From: Kitasatospora sp. SUK 42
Lineage (GTDB): Bacteria > Actinomycetota > Actinomycetes > Streptomycetales > Streptomycetaceae
DNA: 64,000 bases
Direction: 5' to 3'
NCBI RefSeq assembly: GCF_015776785.2
Contig: NZ_LFMD02000003.1
Coordinates: 1,582,330 to 1,646,329, forward strand
Below are positions 1 to 10,724 of the stretch, one piece after another; the stretch's first letter is position 1, and each line of letters starts with the position of its first letter. A program made the translations under genes and the position numbers. The notes beneath the pieces were generated by a model. The model was not told the origin of the DNA. It made no database searches and saw nothing but the letters and a program-made list of their open reading frames with translations.

Positions 1-29
1 ATCTCGACCTCGTCGTAGTTGATCGCCAT
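1..29 (-). CDS. MaoC-family dehydratase, HadB-like subunit (N-terminal fragment)
   Basis: Only the first nine codons lie in the window (MAINYDEVE on the minus strand); the gene runs off the left edge. The ATG sits five bases after the stop of the neighbouring HadA-like gene, so the two are almost certainly co-transcribed. This start and position match the second subunit of the two-gene MaoC dehydratase unit that follows rpmG in streptomycetes. The function, (3R)-hydroxyacyl-thioester dehydration as a heterodimer with its neighbour, is inferred from context, because the catalytic residues lie outside the window. Confidence 0.6.
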
Positions 30-34
30 GCCGC

Positions 35-493
35 TCACTCCCCCGCCTCGTCGGCGGCCCGGGCCACCAGCGTCATGACCGACGTCACCACGTGCTCGCC
101 GGTCTCGTCCACCACCTCGCCACGCACGGTGAGCACGTCGTTGCCGGCCAGCGACTTGATGTTGTCGATGGTGACCGCGACGGTCAGCCGGTCGCCGGCC
201 TGCACCGGGCGGCTGTAGGTGAACTTCTGGTCGCCGTGCACCACCCGGCTGTAGTCCAGGCCCAGCTCCGGGTCCTCGACGACCTGACCGGCGGCGCGGT
301 AGGTGATCACGAACGGGAAGGTCGGCGGGGCGATCACGTCCCGGTGGCCCAGCGCCTTCGCCGCCTCCGGGTCGGTGTACGCGGGGTTGGCGTCCCCGAT
401 CGCGATCGCGAACTCGCGGATCTTCTCCCGGCCGACCTCGTACGGCTCGGTGGGCGGGTAGCTACGCCCGATGAAGGACGGGTCGAGCGCCAT
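35..493 (-). CDS. MaoC-family (3R)-hydroxyacyl dehydratase, HadA-like subunit
   Basis: A 152-residue single hot-dog-fold protein of the UPF0336/MaoC N-terminal type. The family provides the non-catalytic or accessory half of a (3R)-hydroxyacyl-ACP or -CoA dehydratase. Visible signatures are the REFAIAIGD start of the fold, IAPPTFPFVIT near residue 55 and VHGDQKFTYSRPVQAGDRL near residues 85-103. The length is normal for a single hot-dog. The ATG has a GGAGCTGCC ribosome site. The gene sits downstream of rpmG and directly upstream of the HadB-like partner. The substrate chain cannot be read from sequence. Confidence 0.85.
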   Translation of the reverse strand: MALDPSFIGRSYPPTEPYEVGREKIREFAIAIGDANPAYTDPEAAKALGHRDVIAPPTFPFVITYRAAGQVVEDPELGLDYSRVVHGDQKFTYSRPVQAGDRLTVAVTIDNIKSLAGNDVLTVRGEVVDETGEHVVTSVMTLVARAADEAGE

Positions 494-528
494 GGCAGCT
501 CCTCGAAACGCGGGTGGATACGAAAACA

Positions 529-568
529 GCTCCGGACCGCACCCCTGGTGAGGGATGCGGCCCGGAGC
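529..568 (-). terminator. Hairpin downstream of rpmG
   Basis: Arms at about 529-541 and 556-568 pair GCTCCGG-CCGCA with TGCGG-CCGGAGC with one bulge. The hairpin lies between the rpmG stop and the start of the dehydratase gene. It has no T-run, as is common in streptomycetes. Confidence 0.55.
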
Positions 569-610
569 CGAAGACCTGAATTCACACAGGCCCGGTGCCC
601 TGCGAAAGGG

Positions 611-775
611 TCAGCGGGTCTCGCGGTGCGCGGTGTGCGAGTTGCAGCGGGGGCAGTGCTTCTTCATCTCAAGACGGTCCGGGTCGTTACGCCGGTTCTT
701 CTTGGTGATGTAGTTCCGCTCCTTGCACTCCACGCAGGCCAGCGTGATCTTCGGGCGGACGTCGGTGGCAGCCAC
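611..775 (-). CDS. rpmG: 50S ribosomal protein L33, four-cysteine zinc form
   Basis: A 54-residue L33 of the large ribosomal subunit. It begins at GTG ([17 protein letters not shown]), preceded by AAGGAAGG at a good distance. The open frame runs further upstream through the tRNA-Met gene, so the longer starts are not real. Two CxxC pairs (C14/C17 and C41/C44) form a zinc ribbon, marking the zinc-containing paralogue rather than the Zur-induced cysteine-free one. Body and C-terminus ([19 protein letters not shown]) match L33. It lies just downstream of tRNA-Met and tRNA-Thr, a common actinobacterial arrangement. Confidence 0.97.
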   Translation of the reverse strand: MAATDVRPKITLACVECKERNYITKKNRRNDPDRLEMKKHCPRCNSHTAHRETR

Positions 776-858
776 GGGAGTGCCTTCCTTGGACAACGAA
801 TAAGAACACAACAAGAGTAGCCGACCGGGAGTGCGATCTCCCGACCGACTACGCGGGG

Positions 859-931
859 TAGCGGTGACCGGACTTGAACCGGTGACACAGCGATTATGAG
901 CCGCTTGCTCTACCAACTGAGCTACACCGCC
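859..931 (-). tRNA. tRNA-Met (CAT), elongator type
   Basis: A 73-nt cloverleaf on the minus strand. Acceptor stem GGCGGTG/CACCGCT with a terminal G-U pair, D-loop TAGCTCAGTTGGTAGAGC, anticodon loop CTCATAA and T-arm ACCGGTTCAAGTCCGGT. The first acceptor pair is G-U rather than the mismatch typical of initiator tRNA, so this is the elongator form. CCA is not fully encoded. Confidence 0.93.
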
Positions 932-974
932 ACAGTGATCCGCAGCACAGCCGGAGCTGACTGCTTCTCACCAG

Positions 975-1047
975 AGCCCCCATGCGGAATCGAACCGCAG
1001 ACCTTCTCCTTACCATGGAGACGCTCTACCGACTGAGCTATAGGGGC
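975..1047 (-). tRNA. tRNA-Thr (GGT)
   Basis: A 73-nt cloverleaf on the minus strand. Acceptor GCCCCTA paired with TGGGGGC, D-arm TAGCTCAGTCGGTAGAGC, anticodon stem-loop TCTCC-ATGGTAA-GGAGA (anticodon GGT) and T-arm GCGGTTCGATTCCGC. It lies 43 nt upstream of tRNA-Met on the same strand, so the two are probably co-transcribed. About 290 nt between this tRNA and the next plus-strand gene must hold promoters for both directions. Confidence 0.93.
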
Positions 1048-1336
1048 GAACGAGGAAGAGATTACACGTTCCGCGCCCAGAGGTGAAATCCGTATCCGGC
1101 GGCGAAGACCGCAGGTCGGCGAGGTGTGCGGACGGTCGATCCGCGGCCGGACGTTCGAGCGGTCCGCCGGGCCTGCGCCCCGACCCGATACGACTATTTC
1201 CCGCCTCCCGTCGCCCCGCCCCCGTGCCCCATAGGCTCGTCGCTCATTGATCGGAAGACCTGCCGATCCCCACGGGGATCGATCCCCACGGGCCGCCACG
1301 AGCCGCCCCGGGGGCCAGCGCGAGAAGGAGCCGACG

Positions 1337-2605
1337 ATGGACAGCGCAGCCGCCGACGGGCCGCACTCCGGGCCCGGCCCGGCGGCCAACCCGCTCGGGC
1401 ACGGTCCGGTCCTGCTGCTCACCGGCGCCCGGCTGACCGACGGGCGGGTGGTGGACGTCCGGATCAGCGGCGCCCGGATCCAGGCGGTCGGCACCGTCGG
1501 CAGCCTCGGCCCGCTGCCCGCCCTGCCCGGCGCACCCACCGTCACCACCGGCGCCCGGATCGACCTCAGGGGCTACCTGCTGCTCCCCGCCCCCGCCGAG
1601 GCGCACGCCCACTACGACACCGCCTTCTCCGCCGCCCTGCCCACCCCGCCGCCGGAGACCTCCACCGACCTCACCCGCCGGATCACCGAGGCCGCGCTCA
1701 CCTCGCTCGGCTACGGCGCCACCGCCCAGCGCACCCACGTACGGATCGGCGACGTGCACGGGCTGCACCGACTGGAGGCGGTGCTCACCGCCCGGCAGGC
1801 GCTGCGCGGGCTGGCCGACCTCCAGGCGGTGGCGATGCCCCGTCTGCTGACCGGCCGGGCCGGCGCGGACGGGCGGGCCCAGCTGCGCGAGGCGCTCAAG
1901 CTGGGCGCCACGGCGGCCGGCGGCTGCCCGGAGCTGGACCCGGACCCTGCCGGGTACGTGCAACTGCTGCTGGAGGCCGCCCGGGAGGCGGACTGCCCGG
2001 TCGACCTGCACACCACCGCCACGGAGTCGGCCCAACTCGCCCGGATGGCAGGCGCCCTGGCACCCCTGCGGCCACGGGTGGCACTCGGCCCGTGCGGGGC
2101 GCTGGCCCGGGGCGCGTCGACGGTGCTGGCGACCAGCGGGGTACGGGTGGTCTGCCTGCCGCAGAACGGCGGCTGCACCGGGCTGGAGGGCCGGCCGACG
2201 GGCCTGCGGCCGGGCCTGGTACGGGAGTTGGCCTCGGCCCGGGTGCCGCTGGCGGCGGGCAGCGGCGCGCTGCGGGACCAGTCCAACCCCGTCGGCCGGG
2301 CCGATCCGCTGGAGTCGGCCTACCTGCTGGCCGCGAGCGGGGAGTTGGACCCGGAGGCGGCGTACGACGCGGTGGCGAACCAGGCCCGGGCGGTGCTCGG
2401 GCTGCCGCCGGTCCGGGTGGACGCCGGGTTCCCGGCGGAGCTGCTGGCGGTGCGCGGGGACAGTCTGGCCGGGGCGCTCGCGGGCGGGCACAGCCGGCTG
2501 GTGGTGCACAGCGGCCGGGTGGTCAGCCGGACCAGCGCGGTGCGGGAGTTCGCGGACACCGTGACGCTGGCGCTGCCCCGGCAGTCCGGCGGCACGGACG
2601 GCTGA
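1337..2605 (+). CDS. Amidohydrolase-superfamily protein, cytosine-deaminase-like, with degraded active site
   Basis: A 422-residue protein starting at ATG with AAGGAG seven bases upstream; longer in-frame starts lack a ribosome site. It has the amidohydrolase layout: an N-terminal composite beta domain (LLTGARLTDGRVVDVRI), an HxH metal motif (EAHAHYD) and a late segment GSGALRDQSNPVGRADPLE that lines up with the CodA loop GHDDVFDPWYPLG. The barrel metal and catalytic residues appear lost: the histidine segment reads VDLHTTATE instead of VxxHxDE, and the metal aspartate of the late loop is glycine. Family membership is clear. Deaminase activity is doubtful, and it may act as a binding or non-hydrolytic protein. 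It is a single gene ending before a bidirectional hairpin. Confidence 0.75.
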   Translation: MDSAAADGPHSGPGPAANPLGHGPVLLLTGARLTDGRVVDVRISGARIQAVGTVGSLGPLPALPGAPTVTTGARIDLRGYLLLPAPAEAHAHYDTAFSAALPTPPPETSTDLTRRITEAALTSLGYGATAQRTHVRIGDVHGLHRLEAVLTARQALRGLADLQAVAMPRLLTGRAGADGRAQLREALKLGATAAGGCPELDPDPAGYVQLLLEAAREADCPVDLHTTATESAQLARMAGALAPLRPRVALGPCGALARGASTVLATSGVRVVCLPQNGGCTGLEGRPTGLRPGLVRELASARVPLAAGSGALRDQSNPVGRADPLESAYLLAASGELDPEAAYDAVANQARAVLGLPPVRVDAGFPAELLAVRGDSLAGALAGGHSRLVVHSGRVVSRTSAVREFADTVTLALPRQSGGTDG

Positions 2606-2677
2606 GCCCCCTCCCTCCCCCGAGCCGGAGAGAGCCGAAGGGGCCCGGAGCACCCCGAGGGGGCTGAAAGAGCAAAG

Positions 2678-2705
2678 GGGGCGCGCGACGTGCGTCGCGC
2701 GCCCC
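2678..2705. terminator. Bidirectional hairpin between convergent units
   Basis: A perfect 13-bp inverted repeat, GGGGCGCGCGACG / CGTCGCGCGCCCC, separated by TG. It sits between the amidohydrolase (plus) and kdpE (minus) and could end both transcripts. The 2606-2890 gap otherwise holds the TTGACG array listed separately. Confidence 0.7.
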
Positions 2706-2828
2706 TCCCCCACCTGCTGGCCGTCCTTGGACGGCGGCTGGAGCGGCCCCAGGCTTCCCCCACATGGAGCAGGGCCCGCTCGCTGCAGCACTGACGCTAC
2801 GCCCACGGAAGACCGCCTCCGACCGGCC

Positions 2829-2877
2829 TTGACGCTCTCCTGTCGCCCACCGACCGGCTCTTGACGGCTCGTTGACG
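2829..2877 (-). promoter_or_regulatory. Phased TTGACG array, third copy of the putative KdpE-type operator
   Basis: Plus-strand TTGACG occurs at 2829, 2861 and 2872, giving spacings of 32 and 11 bp. The spacing is exactly that before kdpF (11087, 11119, 11130) and helically equivalent to that before the K+ importer (13269, 13290, 13301). Orientation is also the same. Here, however, the array lies downstream of kdpE and faces no annotated gene, only the 2678-2705 hairpin. It may drive a short untranslated RNA or be a spare binding site. No -10 as good as those of the other two copies was seen. Confidence 0.45.
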
Positions 2878-2890
2878 TTCCCACCGGTCG

Positions 2891-3565
2891 CTACGGCACG
2901 TACCGGTACCCGATCCCCGGCTCGGTGATCAGGTGCCGCGGCCTGGCGGGGTCAGGCTCCAGCTTGCGGCGCAGCCCTGCGAGGTAGACCCGCAGGTAGT
3001 TGCCGCGCGCCTCCTGGGCCGGGCCCCACACCTCCCGCAGGATCTGCCGCCCGGGCACCAGCCGGCCGGGGTTGGCGAGCAGCAGGCTGAGGATCCGCCA
3101 CTCGGTCGGGGTGAGCCGCACCGGGCCGCCAGGGCCGGTCACCGTGGTGGCCGCGAGATCGACGGTGTGCTCGCCGATCACCGGGCGGCCCAGCGGGGCG
3201 TCCCCCAACGGCCGGCGCAGCACGGCACGCAGCCGGGCCAGCAATTCGTCCATCAGGAACGGCTTGGTGAGGTAGTCGTCGGCGCCCGCGTCCAGGGCAC
3301 CGACCTTGTCGGCGGCTCCGGCCCGGCCGGAGAGCACGATGATCGGCATCGCGCTGCGGGTGCGCAGCCCGCGCAGCACGTCCATGCCGTCGAGGTCGGG
3401 CAGGCCGAGGTCGAGCAGGACGGCGTCCGGCACGGAGTGCGCGGCCCGGTCGAGCGCCTCGCCGCCACTGGCGGCCGTGCGGACGGCGTACTGCCGGGCA
3501 CTGAGGTTGATCCGTAGGGTGCGCAGTAGGGCCGGTTCGTCGTCCACGATCAGGATTTCATTCAT
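2891..3565 (-). CDS. kdpE: Response regulator KdpE, OmpR/PhoB family
   Basis: A 224-residue two-component regulator. The receiver domain (1-120) carries the acidic pair DDE, phospho-acceptor D52 (LLDLGLPDLDG), conserved S79 and K101 (LTKPF). The C-terminal winged helix (about 130-224) has the RLTPTEWRILSLL start and an ETGxGYRY-type end (TEPGIGYRYVP). Its start overlaps the end of kdpD by 8 bp, so the pair is translationally coupled. KdpE activates the high-affinity K+ pump genes on K+ limitation or turgor stress. As an OmpR-type protein it should bind direct repeats about 11 bp apart, matching the TTGACG arrays in this region. Confidence 0.95.
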   Translation of the reverse strand: MNEILIVDDEPALLRTLRINLSARQYAVRTAASGGEALDRAAHSVPDAVLLDLGLPDLDGMDVLRGLRTRSAMPIIVLSGRAGAADKVGALDAGADDYLTKPFLMDELLARLRAVLRRPLGDAPLGRPVIGEHTVDLAATTVTGPGGPVRLTPTEWRILSLLLANPGRLVPGRQILREVWGPAQEARGNYLRVYLAGLRRKLEPDPARPRHLITEPGIGYRYVP

Positions 3566-6128
3566 GAGGTGGCTCCTCCCCAGGGACGGCAGGCTCGGTG
3601 ACGGCGGGCTCGGTGACGGCGGGCAGGGTGAGCAGCATGGTGGTGCCGCCCCCGGGGGTGTCCTCGACCTCCAGGCTGCCGCCCATGGCCTCGGCGAGGC
3701 CGCGGGACAGGGCGAGGCCCAGGCCCACCCCGGTGGTGTTGTCGGTGTCGCCGAGGCGCTGGAAGGGCAGGAAGACCCGGTCCCGGTCCTCGGGGGCGAT
3801 GCCGGGGCCGCGGTCGATCACCCGGATCTCGACCTGGTCGGCGTGGTGGCTGGCGGTGACCAGCACGGGCGCGCCGGGGGCGTTGTACCGCAGCGCGTTG
3901 GTGATCACATTGGCGAGCACCCGCTCCAGCAGCGGCGGGTCGGCGAGCACCGGCGGGGCGGTGTCCAGGTCGAGCGGCTGGACCGGCGCGTACGGGTCGG
4001 GGAGGCTGTCCAGCGCCCTGGGCAGGATCTCGTCCAGGTGGGTCTCGGTGAGGTGCAGGGTGAGCGCGCCCGCCTGCAACCGGCTCATGTCGAGCAGGTT
4101 GTCGACCAGCCGGGTGAGCTTGACCAGCGACTCGTCAGCGGTGGCCAGGAGTTCGGCCTGGTCCTCGGACGAGAACTCGACGTCCGGGCTGCGCAGCGAG
4201 CCGACCGAGGCGCGGGCGGCGGCGAGCGGGGTGCGCAGGTCGTGGCTGACGGCGGCGAGCAGCGCGGTGCGCATCCGGTCGGCGGCCTTGATCGGTTCGA
4301 CCTCGGCGGCGGCCACGGCCAGCCGCTCGCGCTCCAGCGCCGCGCCGACGTGGGCCGCGAAGGCGGTGAGCACCCGCTGGTCGGAGGCGGGCAGCCGGCG
4401 CCCGACGAGGACCAGGACGGCGTCGGCGCCGACCGGGACCTCGGTGGTCTCCTCCCCCGGCTCGGCGGCGGGGTGCTCGGCCTGGCAGTGGGCCAGCACC
4501 TCGCCGCCGCTGCGGGAGAGCAGGGCGACGGAGTCCATGCCGAAGGCCGTACGGGACTTCTCCAGCAGGGCGGGCAGCGCGTCGGCGCCGCGCAGCACGC
4601 TGCCGGCCAGGGTGGAGAGGGTCTCGGCCTCGGCGGTGGCGCGGGCGGCCCTGGTGGTGAGCCGGCCGGCGTGGTCGACCACGGTGGAGACGGCGAGCGC
4701 GATGGCGGCGAAGACCACCAGGGCGACGATGTTGTTGGTCTCGCCGATGGTCAGGCTGTGGACGGGCGGGATGAAGTAGTAGTTCAGCAGCACCGAGGCG
4801 ATGAACGAGGCCACCAGGGCGGACATGGCGCCGCCGAGCAGGGCGACGATGACCACGCCGAGCTGGAAGATCAGCGCGTCGGTGGTGAGGTTGATGCTCT
4901 CGTGCGCCTGGGAGAGCACCACGGTGAGCAGCCAGGGCACCACGAAGCCCGCCAGGTAGCCGGCGATGGTGCGGCGCCTGGAGTGGCGGCGGCCCAGCGA
5001 GGGCAGTCGGCCGCGGCCGGTGAACTCGTGGGTGACCATGTGGACGTCGATGTCCTCGGAGTCGTCCACGGTCGTCTGTCCGGTGCCGGGGCCGGTGAGG
5101 AAGCGGTTGATCCGGCCGCGGCGGCTGGTGCCGAGCACCAGCTGGGTGGCGTCGTGGGCGCGGGCGAAGGTGAGCAGCGCGGTCGGGACGTCGTCGCCGA
5201 CCACCACGTGGTAGCTGCCGCCGAGGGTCTCGACCAGCAGCCGCTGCTGGGCGAGCGCGCCGGAGGAGGCGCCGGCCAGGCCGTCGCTGCGGGAGACGTG
5301 GACGGCCAGCAGGTCTCCGCCGGCGGTGCGGTCGGCGATCCGGGCGGCGCGTCTGATCAGGGTCTCGCCCTCGGGGCCGCCGGTGAGGGCGACCACGACC
5401 CGCTCGCGGGTCTCCCAGACCCGGTCGATGTTGTGGCTGGCCCGGTAGTCGCGCAGCCCCTCGTCGACCCGCCCGGCCACCCAGAGCAGGGCGAGTTCGC
5501 GCAGGGCGGTGAGGTTGCCGATCCGGAAGTAGTTGGAGAGCGCCGCGTCCACCTTCTCCGCCTTGTAGACGTTGCCGTGGGCCATGCGCCGGCGCAGCGC
5601 CTGCGGGGCCATGTCGACGAGTTCGATCTGGTCGGCCCGGCGAACCACCTCGTCCGGGACGGTCTCGCGCTGCGGGATGCCGGTGATCTTCTGGACGACG
5701 TCGTTCAGCGATTCCAGGTGCTGGATGTTGACGGTGGTGATGACGTCGATCCCGGCGGCCAGCAGCTCCTCGACGTCCTGCCAGCGCTTGGCGTGGCGGC
5801 CGCCGGGGATGTTGGTGTGCGCCAGCTCGTCCACCAGCACGACGGACGGGCGGCGGGCGAGCACCGCGTCCAGGTCCATCTCCTCGAACTCGGCGTCGCG
5901 GTAGGAGCGGTGGGAGCGCGGCAGGACCTCCAGGCCTTCGAGCATGGCCTCGGTGTGGCGGCGGCCGTGGCACTCGATGTACCCGACCACGACATCGGCC
6001 CCGCGCTCCTGTCTGCGCCGGGCCTCGTCCAGCATCCGGAAGGTCTTGCCGACCCCCGGGGCGGAACCGAGGTACACCCTCAGCCGGCCGTTGCGGATGC
6101 CGGTGCCGGGGGTGAGGTCGCGGGCCAT
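3558..6128 (-). CDS. kdpD: Sensor histidine kinase KdpD
   Basis: An 856-residue K+/turgor sensor. Order of parts: N-terminal KdpD domain with Walker A (GSAPGVGKT, about 20-30) and Walker B (VVLVDELAH); a UspA-like domain (about 240-370, LGTSRRGRINRF); four hydrophobic segments (about 390-490); a GAF-like region; then histidine kinase DHp with H629 (SHDLRTPL) and the N, D and G boxes (NVITNALRYN, DRGPGIA, GVGLGLALS). I chose the ATG at 6128 because AAAGAAG lies 8 nt upstream; a GTG two codons earlier is only 2 nt from it. The C-terminus has a short AVTEP duplication. A strong hairpin separates it from kdpC. Confidence 0.94.
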   Translation of the reverse strand: MARDLTPGTGIRNGRLRVYLGSAPGVGKTFRMLDEARRRQERGADVVVGYIECHGRRHTEAMLEGLEVLPRSHRSYRDAEFEEMDLDAVLARRPSVVLVDELAHTNIPGGRHAKRWQDVEELLAAGIDVITTVNIQHLESLNDVVQKITGIPQRETVPDEVVRRADQIELVDMAPQALRRRMAHGNVYKAEKVDAALSNYFRIGNLTALRELALLWVAGRVDEGLRDYRASHNIDRVWETRERVVVALTGGPEGETLIRRAARIADRTAGGDLLAVHVSRSDGLAGASSGALAQQRLLVETLGGSYHVVVGDDVPTALLTFARAHDATQLVLGTSRRGRINRFLTGPGTGQTTVDDSEDIDVHMVTHEFTGRGRLPSLGRRHSRRRTIAGYLAGFVVPWLLTVVLSQAHESINLTTDALIFQLGVVIVALLGGAMSALVASFIASVLLNYYFIPPVHSLTIGETNNIVALVVFAAIALAVSTVVDHAGRLTTRAARATAEAETLSTLAGSVLRGADALPALLEKSRTAFGMDSVALLSRSGGEVLAHCQAEHPAAEPGEETTEVPVGADAVLVLVGRRLPASDQRVLTAFAAHVGAALERERLAVAAAEVEPIKAADRMRTALLAAVSHDLRTPLAAARASVGSLRSPDVEFSSEDQAELLATADESLVKLTRLVDNLLDMSRLQAGALTLHLTETHLDEILPRALDSLPDPYAPVQPLDLDTAPPVLADPPLLERVLANVITNALRYNAPGAPVLVTASHHADQVEIRVIDRGPGIAPEDRDRVFLPFQRLGDTDNTTGVGLGLALSRGLAEAMGGSLEVEDTPGGGTTMLLTLPAVTEPAVTEPAVPGEEPPHE

Positions 6129-6190
6129 GGGCACTGCTTCTTTCCATCGGGAGATGACGGCTGGGAGGTGCGCGGGTGCGGATACGGGGC

Positions 6191-6236
6191 GGCCGACCCG
6201 GGCGCGGGAGGTGATCCTCCCGTGCCCGGGTCGGCC
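6191..6236 (-). terminator. Long hairpin between kdpC and kdpD
   Basis: 21-bp arms (6191-6211 and 6216-6236) around a TGAT loop, with a single imperfect pair. Being between structural and regulatory kdp genes, it should stop or attenuate kdpFABC transcription before kdpDE, implying a separate or weak promoter for kdpDE. Confidence 0.7.
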
Positions 6237-6293
6237 CGGTCACCCTGTCGTCGGGTGTCGTCGTGATGTCACTGCTCGGTCACTTCGGCTCGG

Positions 6294-6923
6294 TCACTTC
6301 TGCTCGCTGATCGCCTTGTTGAGCAGGACGACGTTGACGCCCTCGTTCCCGAGGAAGCCGAGCGAGCGGCCCTCGGTGTACTCGTCGACCAGCTTGGCGA
6401 CGGTGTCCGCCGGCAGGCCGCGCTCCTTGGCGACCCGGTTCACCTGCTCCTTGGCGTAGGCCGTCGAGATGTACGGGTCGAGGCCGGAGCCGGAGGCGGT
6501 CAGCGCGTCGGCCGGGACGCCCGCCGGGTCCACGCCGTCGAACTCGGCGACGGCGGCGCGGCGTTCGTTGACGGCCTTGAGCAGGTCGTCGCTGTTCGGG
6601 CCGAGGTTGCTGGCGCCCGAGTTGTCGCCGGCGTAGTTGTTGGCGGAGGGCCGGGGCTGGAAGAACTTCGGGTCCGGCTTGGGCTCCTCCTTCGGGTCGT
6701 CCGGGTTGACCTTGGGCAGGTTGTAGTTCTGGCCGATCAGGCTGGAGCCGATCGGCCGGCCGTCGGCCTTCACGAACGAGCCGTTGGCCTTGTCGTTGAA
6801 CGCGACCTGGCTGATCCCGGTGACCAGCAGCGGATAGGCGACTCCCAGGATCACCGTGAGCACCAGCAGCGCGCGCAGCGCGGTGAAGTGGGTGCGGATC
6901 GTCGTCGGCAGGGGCTTGGACAT
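6294..6923 (-). CDS. kdpC: Potassium-transporting ATPase subunit C
   Basis: A 209-residue KdpC, one N-terminal membrane helix (about 13-36, LRALLVLTVILGVAYPLLV) and a periplasmic-type domain with the family motifs RPIGSSLIGQ, SASNL-like GASNLGPNS, SGSGLDPYIS and the C-terminal GFLGNEGVNVVLLN. KdpC stabilises the KdpFABC complex and helps K+ binding. It is slightly longer than the usual ~190 residues because of an acidic/proline insert near residues 70-90 (DDPKEEPKPDPK). It starts 21 bp after kdpB ends. Confidence 0.95.
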   Translation of the reverse strand: MSKPLPTTIRTHFTALRALLVLTVILGVAYPLLVTGISQVAFNDKANGSFVKADGRPIGSSLIGQNYNLPKVNPDDPKEEPKPDPKFFQPRPSANNYAGDNSGASNLGPNSDDLLKAVNERRAAVAEFDGVDPAGVPADALTASGSGLDPYISTAYAKEQVNRVAKERGLPADTVAKLVDEYTEGRSLGFLGNEGVNVVLLNKAISEQK

Positions 6924-6944
6924 GGTGTTCTCTCCTTCCCCGCG

Positions 6945-9058
<2,114 letters not shown>

Positions 9059-9059
<1 letters not shown>

Positions 9060-10723
9060 CAGGAGGACAGACCTTCCGCGATCGGCCCGAGAGCCAGGGC
9101 CGGGAAGTAGGTGAGGCCGACGACGATCAGGATCACGCCCGACAGCAGGCCCACGAACAGCGGCTTGTGGGTGGGCAGGGTGCCCGGGGTGGCCGGAACC
9201 GGCTGCTGCTGGGCGAGCGAGCCCGCCAGCGCCAGGACGAAGACGATCGGCAGGAGACGGCCGAAGATCATCGCCAGGCCGAGCGCGGTGTCGTACCAGT
9301 CGGTGTTGACGGTGATGCCGCCGAAGGCCGAGCCGTTGTTGTTGGCCGCCGAGGTGAAGGCGTACAGCACCTCGGAGAAGCCGTGGGCGCCCGAGTTGAG
9401 CATCCCGGCGCGCTCGCCCGGCAGGGCCATCGCCACGCCCGTGCCGACCAGCACGATCGTCGGCGTGGTGAGGATGTACAGCGAGGCGAACTTCATCTCC
9501 CGGCCGCCGAGCTTCTTGCCCAGGTACTCGGGGGTGCGCCCGACCATCAGGCCGGCGACGAACACCGCGATGACCGCCAGCACCAGCATGCCGTAGAGGC
9601 CGGAACCCACACCGCCGGGCGCGATCTCACCCAGCATCATGTTGAAGACCGTCAGCCCGCCGCCGAACGGCGTGAACGAGTCGTGGAAGGAGTTCACCGC
9701 ACCGGTCGAGGTCAGCGTCGTCGAGGCGGCGAACAGCGAACTGGCGGCGATGCCGAAGCGCTGCTCCTTGCCCTCCATCGCGGCGCCCGCGGCCTGCAGG
9801 GCGGCGCCCCCGTGCTGCGACTCGGCGAAGGTGAGCAGGGCGGTCGAGGCGACCCAGAACAGGCCCATCACGGCGACGATCGCGTAGCCCTGGCGGTTGT
9901 CCCCGACCATCCGGCCGAAGGTCCGCGGCAGCGCGAACGGGATCAGCAGGATCAGGAAGATCTCGACCAGGTTGGAGAAGCCGGTCGGGTTCTCGAACGG
10001 GTGCGCCGAGTTGGCGTTGAAGAAGCCGCCGCCGTTGGTGCCGAGCAGCTTGATGACCTCCTGGGAGGCCACCGGGCCGCCCGGGATCTTCTGCACCTCG
10101 CCGCTGAGGGTGGTCACGTCGGTGAAGCCGTGGAAGTTCTGGATCACGCCGGAGGCGGCCAGGACCAGGGCGAAGACGATGGAGATCGGCAGCAGCAGCC
10201 GCAGGTTGATCCGGGTGAGGTCCACCCAGAAGTTGCCGACCCGGTCGGTCCTGTTGCGGGTGAAGCCCCGGATCAGCGCGGCGACGACGGCGATGCCGAC
10301 GGCCGCGGAGACGAAGTTCTGCACCGCCAGGCCCGCCATCTGCGCCAGGTGGCCCATCGCGGACTCACCGGCGTAGGACTGCCAGTTGGTGTTGGCGACG
10401 AACGAGATCGCGGTGTTCCAGGCCTGGTGGCCCGGCATCTGCGGAACGCCCAGGTTCAGCAGCAGGAAGTTCTGGAGGCGGATCAGGCCGTACAGGAAGA
10501 GGACGGAGACGGCCGAGAAGGCCACCACCGAACGCAGGTACACCGGCCAGCGCTGGTCGGCGTCGCCGTCGACGCCGATCAGCTTGTAGATGCCGCGTTC
10601 GACTCTGAGGTGCTTGGAGGTGGTGAGGAGCTTGGCGATGTAGTCGCCAAGGGGGCGGTAGCACAGGGCCAGGGCCCCGACCAGGGCCAGGGCCTGCAGC
10701 CAGCCCGCGAGAGTGGATCCCAT
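9059..10723 (-). CDS. kdpA: Potassium-transporting ATPase subunit A
   Basis: A 554-residue K+-selective channel-like subunit of KdpFABC, related to the SKT superfamily. Selectivity-loop signatures are visible: [10 protein letters not shown] (about 113), [19 protein letters not shown] (about 230), [11 protein letters not shown] (about 335) and [12 protein letters not shown] (about 460). About ten hydrophobic helices span the protein, and length is typical. The ATG lies one base from the kdpF stop, keeping the operon tight (F-A-B-C). The complex sits in the cytoplasmic membrane and imports K+ at low external concentration. Confidence 0.97.
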
Positions 10724-10724
10724 G

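Noticed and set aside
92-820. Plus-strand frame across the dehydratase and rpmG genes
   Set aside because: Antisense to two recognised genes and without any domain signature.
3306-6266. Long open frame on the plus strand opposite kdpD (986 codons)
   Set aside because: It is antisense to a well-supported kdpD gene. Its composition (Gln/Gly/Val/Asp-rich, no motif) is the usual shadow of high-GC codon bias. The same holds for the long frames opposite kdpB, kdpA, the importer, nuo genes and afsK.
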